Shown here in pieces: positions 47,253-59,300 of a DNA stretch of 64,000 nt. The notes under the pieces are model-generated. The model was not told the origin of the DNA. It was given only the letters and a program-made list of their open reading frames with translations, and made no database searches. Position 1 is the first letter of the stretch, and every line of letters starts with the position of its first letter. The position numbers and the translations under genes are program-made. Origin of the DNA: Prunella strophiata (taxonomy: Eukaryota; Chordata; Aves; Passeriformes; Prunellidae); assembly GCA_036583965.1 (NCBI GenBank), contig JAZBQD010000005.1:186001-250000 (forward strand), read 5' to 3'.

Positions 47253-50200
47253 ATGTCTCGCCAGTCCACTGTGAGGATTCAGAGGGGGAGAAGTGGCTTC
47301 AGTGCTGCTTCAGCCATGGTCCCCAACACGTGCCGGACCAGCTTCAGCTCCTGCTCCGTCACCCGCCTGGGCAGCTGCAATGCTGGCAGTGGCTTTGCCA
47401 GGGTTGGGGGGGGCTTTGGAAGCAAAAGCCTCTACAACGTTGGTGGCTGCAAGAAGATCTCTGTGGCTGGAAGGGGTGGGAGCTTCTATGGCTCGGCAGG
47501 GTTTGGTGGTGGCGCCGGGAGTGTGTACGGGGGCGGCTTTGGTGTTCCAGCCAACCTTGGCTACGGATACGGGGCCTTTGGGGGCCCTGGATTCCCAGCT
47601 GGGGGCATCCACGAAGTCTCCATCAATCAGAGCCTTCTGAAACCACTCAACTTGGAGATTGACCCTAACATCCAAAGGATCCGAAAAGAGGAGAAGGAAC
47701 AAATCAAAACCCTCAACAACAAATTTGCCTCCTTCATTGACAAGGTGAGATCTGAGCTTTCCTAAATATCTGATTTGTTTTGACAGGGACACTGTTCTTT
47801 TCTGCTTGATGAGGACAAAAGCTCATCAAGGAGGAATAGAAGTGAGGAATAAGACTGGAAGATGCCCTGGAAGCTCCAGGGAATGGCACCTGTTCCATAG
47901 CGGTTGCCATGAATTAATCATCCAGTGTTTGAGTTCCTCCTCTTTTGCTGCTCCCACATCTCACAGGCAGTGGGGAAAGAAATCTCCAAAGAAGAATCCC
48001 ACCCTTCTGGAGACTTTAGGCTGAGCATTTCAGGAGCCTTGGGAACAGCTTTATAGATGATCAAATGAATTCCAGATACCCACCTAAAATGACCAAGAAA
48101 TTGGCACAAGGGAGAAGCAACTTCTCAATGCTTGAATTCTCTCAAAGGCATTTAAATCTGTCACCAAAATGTTTGGATTTTTAGTTTAAAATATCAAAAT
48201 CTGATCCAAATCTGTCTGTCCACTACATTTCACTGATGCACAAAAACATCTGCTCAGCTCCTGCTCTGATCAAGCTGTTTTCAAGAAAAACACTGCAGTA
48301 TTTTGGATGTTTAGTGGGGTAGGGGAGTTCTACTGAAGGGAAGGAGAAGCAGCACCTTAAAAAATGCTATTTTAATTAAAGAGCAAGCCATGCTTTTCTT
48401 CTTATGTGATTTTGCTCACATTTTTCACACAAAATCCCTGTACCTGATCTCAATTTAAACAATTGAAGGGGAAGCCAGAAAATCAAGGGTTGTTCCAGAG
48501 TTTCTAACACTAAACAGGTTCCCTGCAGTCAAATCTCCCAGCAGATGAGAGTTTGGGAGCTGAAAACCAGCTGGAAGGAGCATTTTACCCTCTCAGCCAG
48601 TTCTGAGACCCTCCCATTTGCAGGGAAATTCTCCCCAGCCTCTGTTCTTTCAAAGCCCCTTCAGGATATTTCTCCTTCCAGGTGCGGTTCCTTGAGCAAC
48701 AAAACAAAGTGCTGGAAACCAAGTGGAGTTTGCTGCAGGAGCAGGGAATGAAAACAGTGAGGAACAACCTGGAGCCACTTTTTGAGACCTACATCAACAA
48801 CCTGCGGGTGCAGCTGAACTCACTGCTGAGCGACAAGGGGAGGCTGGAGGGAGAACTTGTCAACACCCAGTACCTGGTTGAGGACTTCAAGAAGAAGTAA
48901 GTCTTGAGCTAATGCTCTACTCACCTGGGCAGGTGCAGCCTTTCTCCTCTCAACATCCTTAAACCAACTGGGGGTTCCAGGAGAGTCTGGGATCCTGGAA
49001 TTCCCAGCAATGGCATTTTCTCAAAGAGAAATTTTCTCAGTAACGGAGTAACAGATCCAAGTATGCCAACATTTAGGGAATTATTTGGAGCATGATCAAA
49101 GACTTATTAACTAAATTACCTACTGAGAGGGAAAAATTACACAGTAGGTCTGAAAGTTTCAGAGCAGCACATTTCATTTGCTTAAAACAGCAGAAGGAGG
49201 ATGACTAATAGCCAGAAATAAGTAAAAAATAATGGATTTGTTCGAATTGTTTTGATGTACTTGTTTTAACTGGTTCAGCTCCTGGTCTCTCATTGAGGGA
49301 AAAGAGCATTGTATGCAAAATGCTCTGAAGGAAATTAATTCCAGCAAACTCAAATCTTTCTGTTACCTGCCCAAACAAAAACTCCCTGTGCCGTCCTCCT
49401 TTAGGTACGAAGATGAGATCAACAGAAGGACCATTGCAGAGAACGAATTTGTGACGCTCAAGAAGGTGAGAGCAAATTCCAGGGCACTGTGGGGTGGCTT
49501 ATTGTGGAGTTCTGATCACCCACTCAGTCACAAATCCACCCATTACAATTCCAACCCCTCCAGTTTTATTATGGTTTCTTCCCTGGACTGTTACCACAAT
49601 ACGTGTTCCTGATTTACTGATAGGGGTGTAAACCACCCAAGAATCTCTCATCCCCCAGGATGTAGATGCTTCCTACATGAACAAGGTGGAACTCCAAGCC
49701 AGGGCAGATGCGCTGAGTGAAGAAATTAATTTCCTGAGAGCACTTTATGAAGCAGTGAGTACAACCAGCCCCCAAACATCCCGGCCCTCAGTGAAGAGCT
49801 TCTCTCCCTCCGGGAGATGCTAAATCCTTCCCCTCTGTTGAGTTGCACCAACACCTGAGCTGTTCAGATAACGATCTGAAAAAGCCTCTCCCAGGTCTGC
49901 AGCTCACCTGGAAGGGTGAAAAGGCATCTCCCAAGGGGATTACCTCATTCCCTGTGCTCTTTGCAGGAGCTGTCGCAGATGCAGACCCAGATCTCCGACA
50001 CCTCTGTGGTTCTCACCATGGACAACAACCGGAACCTGGACCTGGACAGCATCATCTCTGAGGTCAAGGCGCAGTACGAGGACATCGCCAACCGGAGCCG
50101 CGCTGAGGCCGAGTCCTGGTACCAGACCAAGGTGAAGGATCTGGGGTTTCCAAGCTCTTATCTTTATATCTTATCTGGAACAGATAAAGACCGACTCTTC

Positions 50201-51471
50201 CAAGAAAACCTCCCCAGCTGTTGATCTGGGCTTGAGGAGGGACTCTCAGGCTCCTGGTAATTCCAAAAATGGTGGATTTTCCTTTGATTGGTTGTTCCTC
50301 TCTGTGACAGTACGAGGAGCTGCAGGCCACGGCTGGCAGGCATGGGGACGACCTCCGGAACACCAAGCAGGAGATCTCGGAGCTCAACCGCCACGTCCAG
50401 CGGCTCCGATCCGAGATTGACAGCGTGAAAAAACAGGTAAAGGGCAGCAAGCCCCACTTTTAACCAATTTACCGCCAGACTTGCAAGGGAGAGGAAGGAA
50501 AAGGTTGGAGCAACCTGAGAAGTTCTGCTCAGTTGGACCCTTTTTCATTCAAAAAGAAAACTGTCACTAAAACTGGTGGAGCTGATGGTGTTGGGATAAA
50601 ACCTTGTAATTGCAGGGGAGGTAAAGAACAACCTGGGTCTGGGGTGGGGACTTTGAGCAGAGCTTTGTGTTCCATAGTGTGCAAACCTGAAAGCTGCCAT
50701 CGCCGACGCCGAGGAGCGCGGGGAGCTGACCCTCAAGGATGCCAGGGCCAAACTGGCTGAGCTGGAGGATGCTCTGCAACAGGCCAAGGCTGACCTGGCC
50801 CGGCAGCTCCGGGAGTACCAGGAGCTCATGAACGTCAAGCTGGCCTTGGACATTGAGATTGCGACCTACAGAAAGCTGCTGGAGGGCGAGGAGTGCAGGT
50901 GGGTGGGAAACATCCAGCCCTGGGGCTGGGGATGGCACAGGAGAAGCTGAACATTTCTGGAATGTTAAACAGGGGGCACAGAGTGGGGAGATTGTCCCAG
51001 ATAATGGAAATAACAAAAATCCATGAATTATGCTGAGGTTTTATTTTGCTCCCCAAAGGCCTCTGGGAAATGTATCTTATTGTTCCCCCCCACAACAGAC
51101 TTCTAATTCTCTTCCTTGTGTTCTGTCCCTGAACAGGCTGGCTGGAGATGGGGTCCCAGTCAATATCTGTAAGTCTCTAAAATATAAGAATTGCCTTATT
51201 TAAGCATTCCTGTGTCTCTACACCAAGAAGTCAATGCCCAGAGATACTGAAACATTTCCTTCTTCTCCTTGCAGCCGTCACCAGAACAACAGTGGGAACA
51301 GGATATGGAGGAGGGAGCAACCTCAGCATGGGAGGGGGGATCTGCAATTTGGGGAACAGCTTCAACTGTGGGAGCGTTCCCGGGGTGAGCAGCACCACCC
51401 TCGGAGCTGGCAGCAGCTCCAGCATGAAGTTTGTCTCCAGCTCCTCCACCAGAAGAAGTTACAGGAGCTAA
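47253..51471 (+). CDS. Gene D: KRT75-like type II keratin
   Basis: Short-headed type II keratin; in birds KRT75 works in growing feather (established for the chicken frizzle gene), and this is one of two KRT75-like copies here. Exons: 47253-47744, 48682-48896, 49405-49465, 49659-49754, 49967-50131, 50311-50436, 50678-50898, 51137-51168 and 51275-51471; 1605 nt, 534 aa, frame intact. The start MSRQSTVR is the usual type II opening. Head 1-146 with several cysteines (e.g. [11 protein letters not shown]) and little glycine looping; rod about 147-458 with standard end motifs; short tail 459-534 ending [14 protein letters not shown], close to the mammalian KRT75/KRT6 ending. Exon 8 is 32 nt. Exon 6 with its flanks (50276-50449) is identical to that of gene E. 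Which of D and E is the true KRT75 cannot be told from sequence alone. Confidence 0.94.
50276..50449 (+). repeat. 174-bp block identical to gene E exon 6 region
   Basis: Spans 35 bases of intron 5, all of exon 6 and 13 bases of intron 6. Every base matches 58550-58723 (constant offset 8274), while the flanking intron sequence on both sides is unrelated. Confidence 0.97.
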
Positions 51472-51778
51472 AATTCTCCTTCCAGTCACCGCCACGCACC
51501 ATAAAACACCAAAACTGGTCCTTTACTGGAGCGTGGTGGGGTGAGCACAACCAGGGCCACCTGCACCCCAAGTCCTGTTCCACAGGAGCCTTACTTTAGG
51601 AACTCTCTCTCAGCTGTGTTGTCTTGCACACATCCTGTTGGGCTCAGCCCTGGAACCTGAGTCTCACTGGGTTAAATTTGCAGCTCGCTTGCTCCAGCTC
51701 AGCAATTTTTTGGCCGGATTTTGTATATAAAATGTGTCCCATGACTGTTCGTCTCTCTTCACTTTCTGGAGTTTGTCT

Positions 51779-51784
51779 AATAAA
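51779..51784 (+). terminator. Poly(A) signal of gene D
   Basis: AATAAA about 310 bases after the stop at 51469-51471. The context 'gtctaataaaa' recurs at the end of gene E, consistent with a tandem duplication including the 3' UTR end. Confidence 0.85.
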
Positions 51785-53139
51785 AATGCACATGTAATTT
51801 ATTCTATTTTGTAGCTCTTTTAATTAAAGAGGTGCAAGACCAAATGCAAACACAGGTAACAAGAACTTTCCCTCAGGCCCTGACCAGTTAAAGGCTCAGA
51901 TTTTTGCTCCTCACTCAGATTTACTGAATTTCACTGTCAGCAGTCAGAACGCCCCAGCCCAGCAGAACCTCAGAGGGAGGTTTGGTGCTGATTTTCGACA
52001 TTCCCTCCCCACTGTGCAGGGAAAACACCTGGAAGCCAAACACCAGGACACGCCAAGGCAGGAGTCAGTCATAGGGGAGAAAGGTCTGAGCTTCATTTAC
52101 TTCCAGCTCCCAGCCCGTCGAGCATCCAAGAGCCTGGATCCTGGGGGTGGGATCCCAGTGCCAGGTGTGTGATGTATTTGCACAAACCTCAAACAAGAGG
52201 GAATTAATTCCCAGGGGAGCCAGAGCAACCCCCTGGCTTGTTCAGGTGAATCATCCATCCCAAACCCCTGGTGTCACCCACGCCTTGGAGCCAGCAGTGC
52301 CAACATCTGCCTGAGCAGGCTGAGAGCCCTCCCTGGCTCAGGGTTCTGGTGCTGATGTTCCCTCCCCTCTAACCACACAGAGGGGCAGGATCAGATCCAT
52401 ACTCTGGTCAATAAGAATTATGAATTAGATATGGTCCTACACTGAATTAAATGTCACTAATCCAGTAGCTATAAAAAAAACCCAAGAAAGGGATTTATTT
52501 CACTGTTGAAAAGTGAAAGTCTTCAAGATCTAGTGTATCTTCAGGTTCTTAGGATATGTTGGAGACAAGGTGTTGTTTTGAGAAGGTGGAAGAAAAACCA
52601 GAGGAGGTGTAGGGATTTTAGATGTGGTTCTGACTAATTGGGAGAAATTAATGGAGAAGTAAAAGCAGAGAAACATCTGCAGTGACAGATCTCATTGCTG
52701 GAAGGTCACTTGAATGAACAGAAGTGAGTGGAAAAAACATGCCAGCCCTCACTCTCTGGATTTTAATAGGTTCAAGTAATGAGTAGAGAAGCCCTCCTAA
52801 GAAAATACTCATGGATTTGGGGAAATAGGAGGGAACTGGCAGTGCTGGAATGACAGACTGGATTCAGGGTTTCCTTCAGGACCAGTAGTTTCCCATAATT
52901 TTCTAGGATGCCCTGTGCTCTGCATGTGTATCCCTGAGGAAATCTCCTTCCTGAAATCTTGCAGGCTTGGTTGTGGATCTGCTGTGGGTCCCCACTCCTG
53001 CTCCTCCACCTCTCTCAGCAGCCTCCAGGGAAGGAGCAATATGCTCCCTCCCTCAGAACAGCAGCCTGGGCCAGGTCAGCCAATGGCCTTCCTCCTGCTG
53101 CCCAAACACACCCTCTCTAACCATGAGGATATGGAATTG

Positions 53140-53565
53140 TACCATCCCAGAATCCCTGAGGTTGGAAAAGCCCTCCCAGATCATGGAATCCAACCTGTGC
53201 AATCCCCACCCTGTAACCCAGCCCAGAGCATCAAGTGCCACATCCAGTCCTTCCTTGGACACCTCCAGGATGGGGACTCCAAACCTCCCTGGGCAACCCC
53301 TGACAATGCCCATGGAGAAATTCCCCCTGATGTCCAACCCAAACCCCACCTGGCACAGTCTGAGGCTGCTTCCTCTGTCCTTGGAGCAGAGCCTGACTCT
53401 CCCCTGGCTGCCCCCTCCTGTCAGGGAATTCCCCTGAGCCTCCTTTTCTCCAGGCTGAGCCCCTCCAGGTCCCTCAGGAGTTCTCCAGACCCTTCCCTGG
53501 TTCTCCAGCCCTTCCCCAGTTCCATTCCCATCTCTGGACACGCTCCAGCCCCTCATGTTGTGAGG
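53140..53565 (-). mobile_element. CR1 LINE fragment, inner region included
   Basis: Antisense: 'cagaatccctgaggttggaa', 'aagccctcccagatcatgga', 'gcatcaagtgccacatccag', 'ccttttctccaggctgagcc', 'ttctccagacccttccctgg'. The open frames across it are translation of the repeat. Confidence 0.85.
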
Positions 53566-53588
53566 GGTCACTACATGGGGCATTAGCA

Positions 53589-53866
53589 GGAGTCTTGGAG
53601 AACCTGCCACCAAAAAACAGCTGGGCAGTGGGAAGGATGTGGAGGGAATTTTATGAACTGTGTTCTCAGACCTTTTCTTTCTGTAAAAACTCTCCACATT
53701 CCACAGAATCATCAGGCTTGGAAGAGACCTTCAGGATGATCCAGTCCAGCTGCCAGCCCAGCACCACCATGACCACCCTAAACCCAAATGTGCCAAATTC
53801 CCTGATCAGGAAATATCAGAATCTGGCCCAGGAGGGATTGGTTGGTTCCGTCACCTGTGACACCAA
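53589..53866 (+). repeat. Inverted repeat, left arm
   Basis: Starts 'ggagtcttggagaacctgcc' and is matched in reverse complement by 55403-55704. The arm carries about 115 bases that are not CR1-like, then an antisense CR1 3' end from about 53703 ('cagaatcatcaggcttgg', 'agcaccaccatgaccaccc'). Because CR1 and flank are shared together, the arms come from duplication, not two insertions. Confidence 0.85.
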
Positions 53867-55402
53867 CACTTGGTCCCATGTCCAACAGGGACATCAGAAG
53901 GTGCTGCCCACCACATCCACACCTGTGTCACAGCACAGAGAGTTCAAAGCCTGTCATCCAGCCCGGGAAATGCCAAGGGGCAGAATATTTGTTCTGCCAG
54001 GGCATCACACTTCTGGATATTCAACCAACCCACAGATGTTCTTGCTGAAGATCAGGGCCCTGGTCTCCAGGCTCTCACCTCCTGCATCCCATCAGATTGC
54101 AGCCATGACCTGGGGCTGGTATTTCAGCAGGAGAAGATGATCCCCATTAATTCTAGCCCAGCCCAGATTAAAGCCTTAGTCATAATGACATGGATGGTGC
54201 TGGCACTCAGGGGCCTGGATTTGCAGTGTGTGGAGGGAGCTGATTGCAGGTTGGTGCCCATAAGGATTTTACAAAGTTCTTTAGACAGCCTGAGGCTCAG
54301 TCACAGGAGCTCATCTCTCTTAAAAATGGCTGCTTGTTGTAACACACAGGAGCTGAAATACTCCCAAGACAGTTATTGTCATTCCAGGGTGCGTAATGCA
54401 AATGTTACAAGAACAGAGGGAAAAATAAAAATAATAAAGCTTGGCTGAAAGTCAAAAAGAGATGATGGGAAACTGCCCATTTCCCTCTTGAGACATTCTG
54501 GTTACACTCACTTTTTTTGTCCTGCTGCCACGTGTGCCAGGACAAGCTCCTGAAAGATGCACCTGCAAATACCTGCAGCATATCCCAGTGCCTGGACATG
54601 GCTGGGGAAAGCTGTGGATTGTCGCTGTTGAGTAAGAAATGACACAGGCTCATCAGAAGGCTGATTGGTATAACGTGTTGTTTAATTTGGACTGCTTTTT
54701 AAAATAAGCTGTTTTGATTTAGGTGGACTTGATTGGTTATTTAATTAATATATTTCACTTGATTGGTTAATTTAACAAGACACCCTTCTTATAAATAATC
54801 TTTGAGAAAAACAAGAAAACAGAGAGTAGGAAAACAACACCTGCAGGTTATTTGTAATACTAAATTATCATTGTTAACCTTCAACTTTATGAAGTCTTTC
54901 AGGCTGATTCTGGGAAAACTTATTTAGTTTTCTCACTCTCTGACCAGGCTGTCACATCCATAATGGATTCGCAGGAATGCTCTGTGGGAGGGCTACCACC
55001 TCCTCCAAGGAGTGGGTGCTCAGCTTGGGCTGACAAACCCCAGGGGCTGCAGGGGCTGGGAAAAGCATGCCCACCCCTGGGCACCCAGAAAAGGCATCCA
55101 GAGAACCTTGGGAGCATCTCACCTGCTCCAGGACAATCCCCTGTGTGCTGGAGCAGAGACGCCGTGTCCTTCACCAGGGAAATGCCCTGTTTGGCCTTTC
55201 CTGGAAGCCACAGGGGGTAGAAGTGAGGAGAGGTGTCTGTGAGCAATGTCATAAGCACTGAATTTCCTGGTGAGTAAGAGGGGAAAAGCAACAGGCGTGG
55301 GGAGGGCAGGCTGGTAACACCGTGTAGAGACAAGGTCATCCCATGAGTCAGGAAATAGATCAAAAATCTGCACAGATGAAGCTCTGAGAAATCGCGGAGT
55401 CA

Positions 55403-55704
55403 GGGTTTGTGGCATCACAGATGACGGAAACTCCCTTCTGGAGCAGGTTCTGATATTTCACCACCTGTTGGCAGTCCAAATCAGAGTGATTTGCACATTT
55501 GGGGCCATGGTTTAGGGTGGTCATGGTGGTGCTGGGCTGGCAGCTGGACTGGGTCATCCTGAAGGTCTCTTCCAAGCCTGATGATTCTGTGGAATGTGGA
55601 GAGTTTTCACAGAAAGAAAAGGTCTGAGAACACAGTTCATAAAATTCCCTCCACATCCTTCCCACTACCCAGCTGTTTTTTGGTGGCAGGTTCTCCAAGA
55701 CTCC
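55403..55704 (-). repeat. Inverted repeat, right arm
   Basis: Reverse-complement partner of 53589-53866. Most of the outer 190 bases differ by only a few substitutions; the inner part has small indels (a longer segment around 55455-55505 than in the left arm). Ends about 520 bases before the TATA box of gene E. Confidence 0.85.
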
Positions 55705-56226
55705 CCCACCACCACCCTGGCCCTCCCTCCATCACTTCTTTCCCTCTCCTGTACTAGTTGTGCTTTAAAGAACTCTCATTTAGGCACAAGAACAAGAGAA
55801 CAGTTCCCATCAGACTGGGACCTGAGGTGCTGTTGCCCCTCTGGAGTTTGCTCAAAACCACAACCCATGATCAGAGGCTTCTCAGAGCTCAGACCCTGCA
55901 CCAGGAACCAAAATTCCAAAATCAACCAAATTACCCTTACACAACCTGGGCTGATTCATCCATGGACTGGAGATGAGCAAGCACTTGCCCAACAAAGAAC
56001 CATCTCCTGCAGCAGTGGAAGGAGGGAGTGGGAAAGGGGTGGCTGCAAACAGGAGCTGAGAAGCCACTATCGAGGTTTTCTCAGATATTTCAACACCAAA
56101 AAAATGCAACCTCTGCCCTTTTTTGAAAGCTCCATAGGTGCTCATGGTGAACTCACTGTGGGTGTGCCGGGCCCAGTTAATCAGCGGGATAAACCCCACA
56201 ACAGAGCCATCCCCTCCTCACGAGTG

Positions 56227-56232
56227 TATAAA
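56227..56232 (+). promoter_or_regulatory. TATA box of gene E
   Basis: TATAAA, 94 bases before the start codon at 56321. Confidence 0.8.
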
Positions 56233-56320
56233 GAGCCAGTCCCAGGCTGGGGGAGCACAACTTCACCTCCAGCCACTTCCTCTCATTCCTTTATTCCTTG
56301 GATCACTCCTGGCAGCTACC

Positions 56321-59300
56321 ATGTCCCGCCAGTGCACTGTGAGGAGCCAGGCCAGAACTGGCTTCAGCGCCGCTTCCGCCTTCATCCCAAACGCCAGCAG
56401 CTCCAGCCTCTGCCTGCGCCCTGCACCCCAGGCTGGGAGCTGTGGGGCCACCACTGGCTATGGAAGGTTCACTGGAGGGTTTGGAAGCAGGAGCCTCCAC
56501 AGCCTTGGTGAATGCCAGAGGATCTCCGTAGCTGGAAGAGGTGGTGTCTCCTATGGACCCGCAGGTTTTGGTGCTGGCACTGGGTTCTCCTGTGGGTTTG
56601 GTGGGGCACTTGCTGGTCCATTTGGGTTTGGTGGTGGCCCTGGATTCCCAGTTGGGGGCATCCATGAAGTGTCAGTCAACCAGAGCCTTCTGAAGCCGCT
56701 CAACCTGGAGTTTGACTCCAATATCCAGAGTATCCGTAAGGACGAGAAGGATCAGATTCAAACCCTCAACAATAAATTTGCCTCCTTCATCGACAAGGTG
56801 AGACCTGAGATTCCTGGTTATGCTCTGGTGATTCTTTGGTGGGGAAGCACAAACAAGGGTGAATAATATCTTTAGCCACAATTTTGCTGTTCCTGTACTT
56901 CCAGTTCTAAAATCCCAGCAGCCTGGAAACAAATCCTGAGGGTTTCCAGCTTTGAGACCAATTACATCTTTCAGGAATGCTGCAGTGAGACCAGAAAGCA
57001 GGGACAAATTGGTGGTACTGGATGTGAGAAAGTAGAGTTGGGAAAGAGAGCAGGAGTGTTTAAATTGTGAGCTGTTCCTGAGGAGCTGAGACCTCCCACC
57101 TTCCAGCAAGTAAATCCTTGCAGGATGTCCCTCACATCTCCAAGGAAAACCATCTGAAAATACCCTTCTCTCTCCAGGTCAGATTCCTTGAACAACAAAA
57201 CAAGGTCCTGGAGACCAAGTGGGCCCTTCTGCAAGAACAGGGGAACAAAACAGTAAAGAACATTGAGCCCCTCTTTGAGACCTACCTGAACAACCTCAGG
57301 AGACACCTGAGCAGCCTAATGACAGACAAGGAGAACCTGGGAGGGGAGCTGAGCAAGATGCAAAGCATCGCTGAGGACTTCAAGAACAAGTGAGTCTGTT
57401 CATGGTCTTCCTGGGCTTGGGTGGGCTGCAACAGATGCAGAAAACAAGGGAAAAAAGCCTTTTTGCTGATTTAATCCTCTGAGAAAAGCCCGAGTTTAAC
57501 ACAAGATACGCCTGAAAAGTCACAGGCAGAAAATTACAGGGCAAAAAGACCAAGGTGCAGAACTGTGCATTCAAAAAAAATTAGAAGCTGGTCCTGAAAA
57601 AATGAAATAATTTTAAAACAAGCCTAGACCACCTCTTCACCTCCATTCCACAGATATGAAGAGGAGCTCAACAAGCGCGCTGCCGTCGAGAGCGAGTTTG
57701 TGACCCTGAAGAAGGTGGGTGCCCACCCACGTGGCCTCCCAGCCCTGCAAGAAACCCCTTCTCCATCTTTTCCTCTGCTTCTCTGAAACTCACCTCATTC
57801 TGGTGATGTGTTTCCTCTCTTAGGAGGCGGACGCTGCCTACCTGGACAAGACAGAGCTGCAGGCCAGGATGGATTCGCTCACAGAGGAGATTGACTTCCT
57901 CAGAGCCCTCTACGAAGCTGTGAGCAACAGAGCATATATCCTTCTCCCAGTCCTTGCTTTCCTTTCCCATTTCAGAGCCTCAGGGCTGATTATTTTCCCC
58001 TCTGTTGCACTAAATAATTCAATGGTTTTTCCATTTCACATTTCTGCATGAAGCTGTCTTGGAAAAATCCTTTTGTTCACCCGGCTCTCCCCTCTAACCC
58101 TGGGGCTTTCCATCCTCCAAGCAACATTTGTGTTGTGACTCTCAGGAGTATTTGCTGCTTTTGCAGGAGCTGTCCCAGGTGCAGAGCCAGATCTCTGACA
58201 CCTCTGTCATCCTGACCATGGACAACAACCGGAGCCTTGACATGGATAGCATCATCGCCGAGGTGAAGGCGCAGTACGAGGACATCGCCAACCGGAGCCG
58301 CGCCGAGGCCGAGTCCTGGTACCAGTCCAGGGTAAGCACCTGGGAAGGTTTCTGCAATGGGAAAACCATCCTCCCATCCCCAAATTCCCCTGGGGAGGTG
58401 GGTCCCACTGTGATTTTGAAACACAGAATGTCTTCAGATTTAATAACCCTCTGCAATTCGAAAGTGTTAATTTGGGATTGGGAACATGCACACATTTTGC
58501 AGCACAAACACCCCCAAACCTACACTTTGTTGGGCTCTAAATCCAGCTTATTTTCCTTTGATTGGTTGTTCCTCTCTGTGACAGTACGAGGAGCTGCAGG
58601 CCACGGCTGGCAGGCATGGGGACGACCTCCGGAACACCAAGCAGGAGATCTCGGAGCTCAACCGCCACGTCCAGCGGCTCCGATCCGAGATTGACAGCGT
58701 GAAAAAACAGGTAAAGGGCAGCACCAGTGCATCAAATGCAACTCTGCTCTGGCCCAACCTCTGAGTTGTCTAGGGAATAAAAATAAATTCAACCAAAGGA
58801 GTTCTGCTGAATCAGGAATGAACATGACAGGATTTATATCAGAGCAGTGACATCACCAAGAGTTACTCAGTGTAGTATCAATGACCCCAAGGAGATTCTG
58901 AGAGTTGTGGAGGTAAATCCAGATTGTGACCTGGCACAGAACATGGATCAGTTCAATGAATTTAATTCAATTCATGGATCAGTGATGGTTAAGATCACAT
59001 CCGTGATGTTAACCCAAACATCAGACCTGGGATCAGGACCTCAGGATACAGAGGTGGATTATGCTCTCGATAAGGAATGAAAATCTGGATTTTCCCCTGC
59101 AGGTCACTGGGTTGCAGACGGCCATCACTGATGCAGAACAGCGTGGGGAGTTGGCCCTCAAGGATGCCAGGGCCAAACTGGAGGAACTGGAGACAGCCCT
59201 GCAGAAAGCCAAGGCTGACTTGGCCCGGCAGCTCCGGGAATACCAGGAGCTCATGAATGTCAAGCTGGCCCTGGACATTGAGATCGTGACCTACAGGAAG

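Larger units (their letters stand above)
51785..56226. other. Intergenic region between genes D and E
   Basis: No coding exon recognised. Contains an antisense CR1 (53140-53565), two arms of an inverted repeat (53589-53866 and 55403-55704), and AT-rich sequence at 54660-54880 with three ATTGG (inverted CCAAT) motifs. Stretches 51.8-53.1 and 54.0-54.9 kb hold nothing else I can name. Confidence 0.6.

Noticed and set aside
52915..53586. 223-codon open frame between D and E
   Set aside because: Most of it runs through the antisense CR1 at 53140-53565.
53595..54140. 181-codon open frame starting MENLPPKNSW, with a sister frame on the - strand at 55360-55698
   Set aside because: Striking at first as a duplicated protein, but it crosses the CR1 end inside the inverted repeat arms and is explained by DNA duplication.
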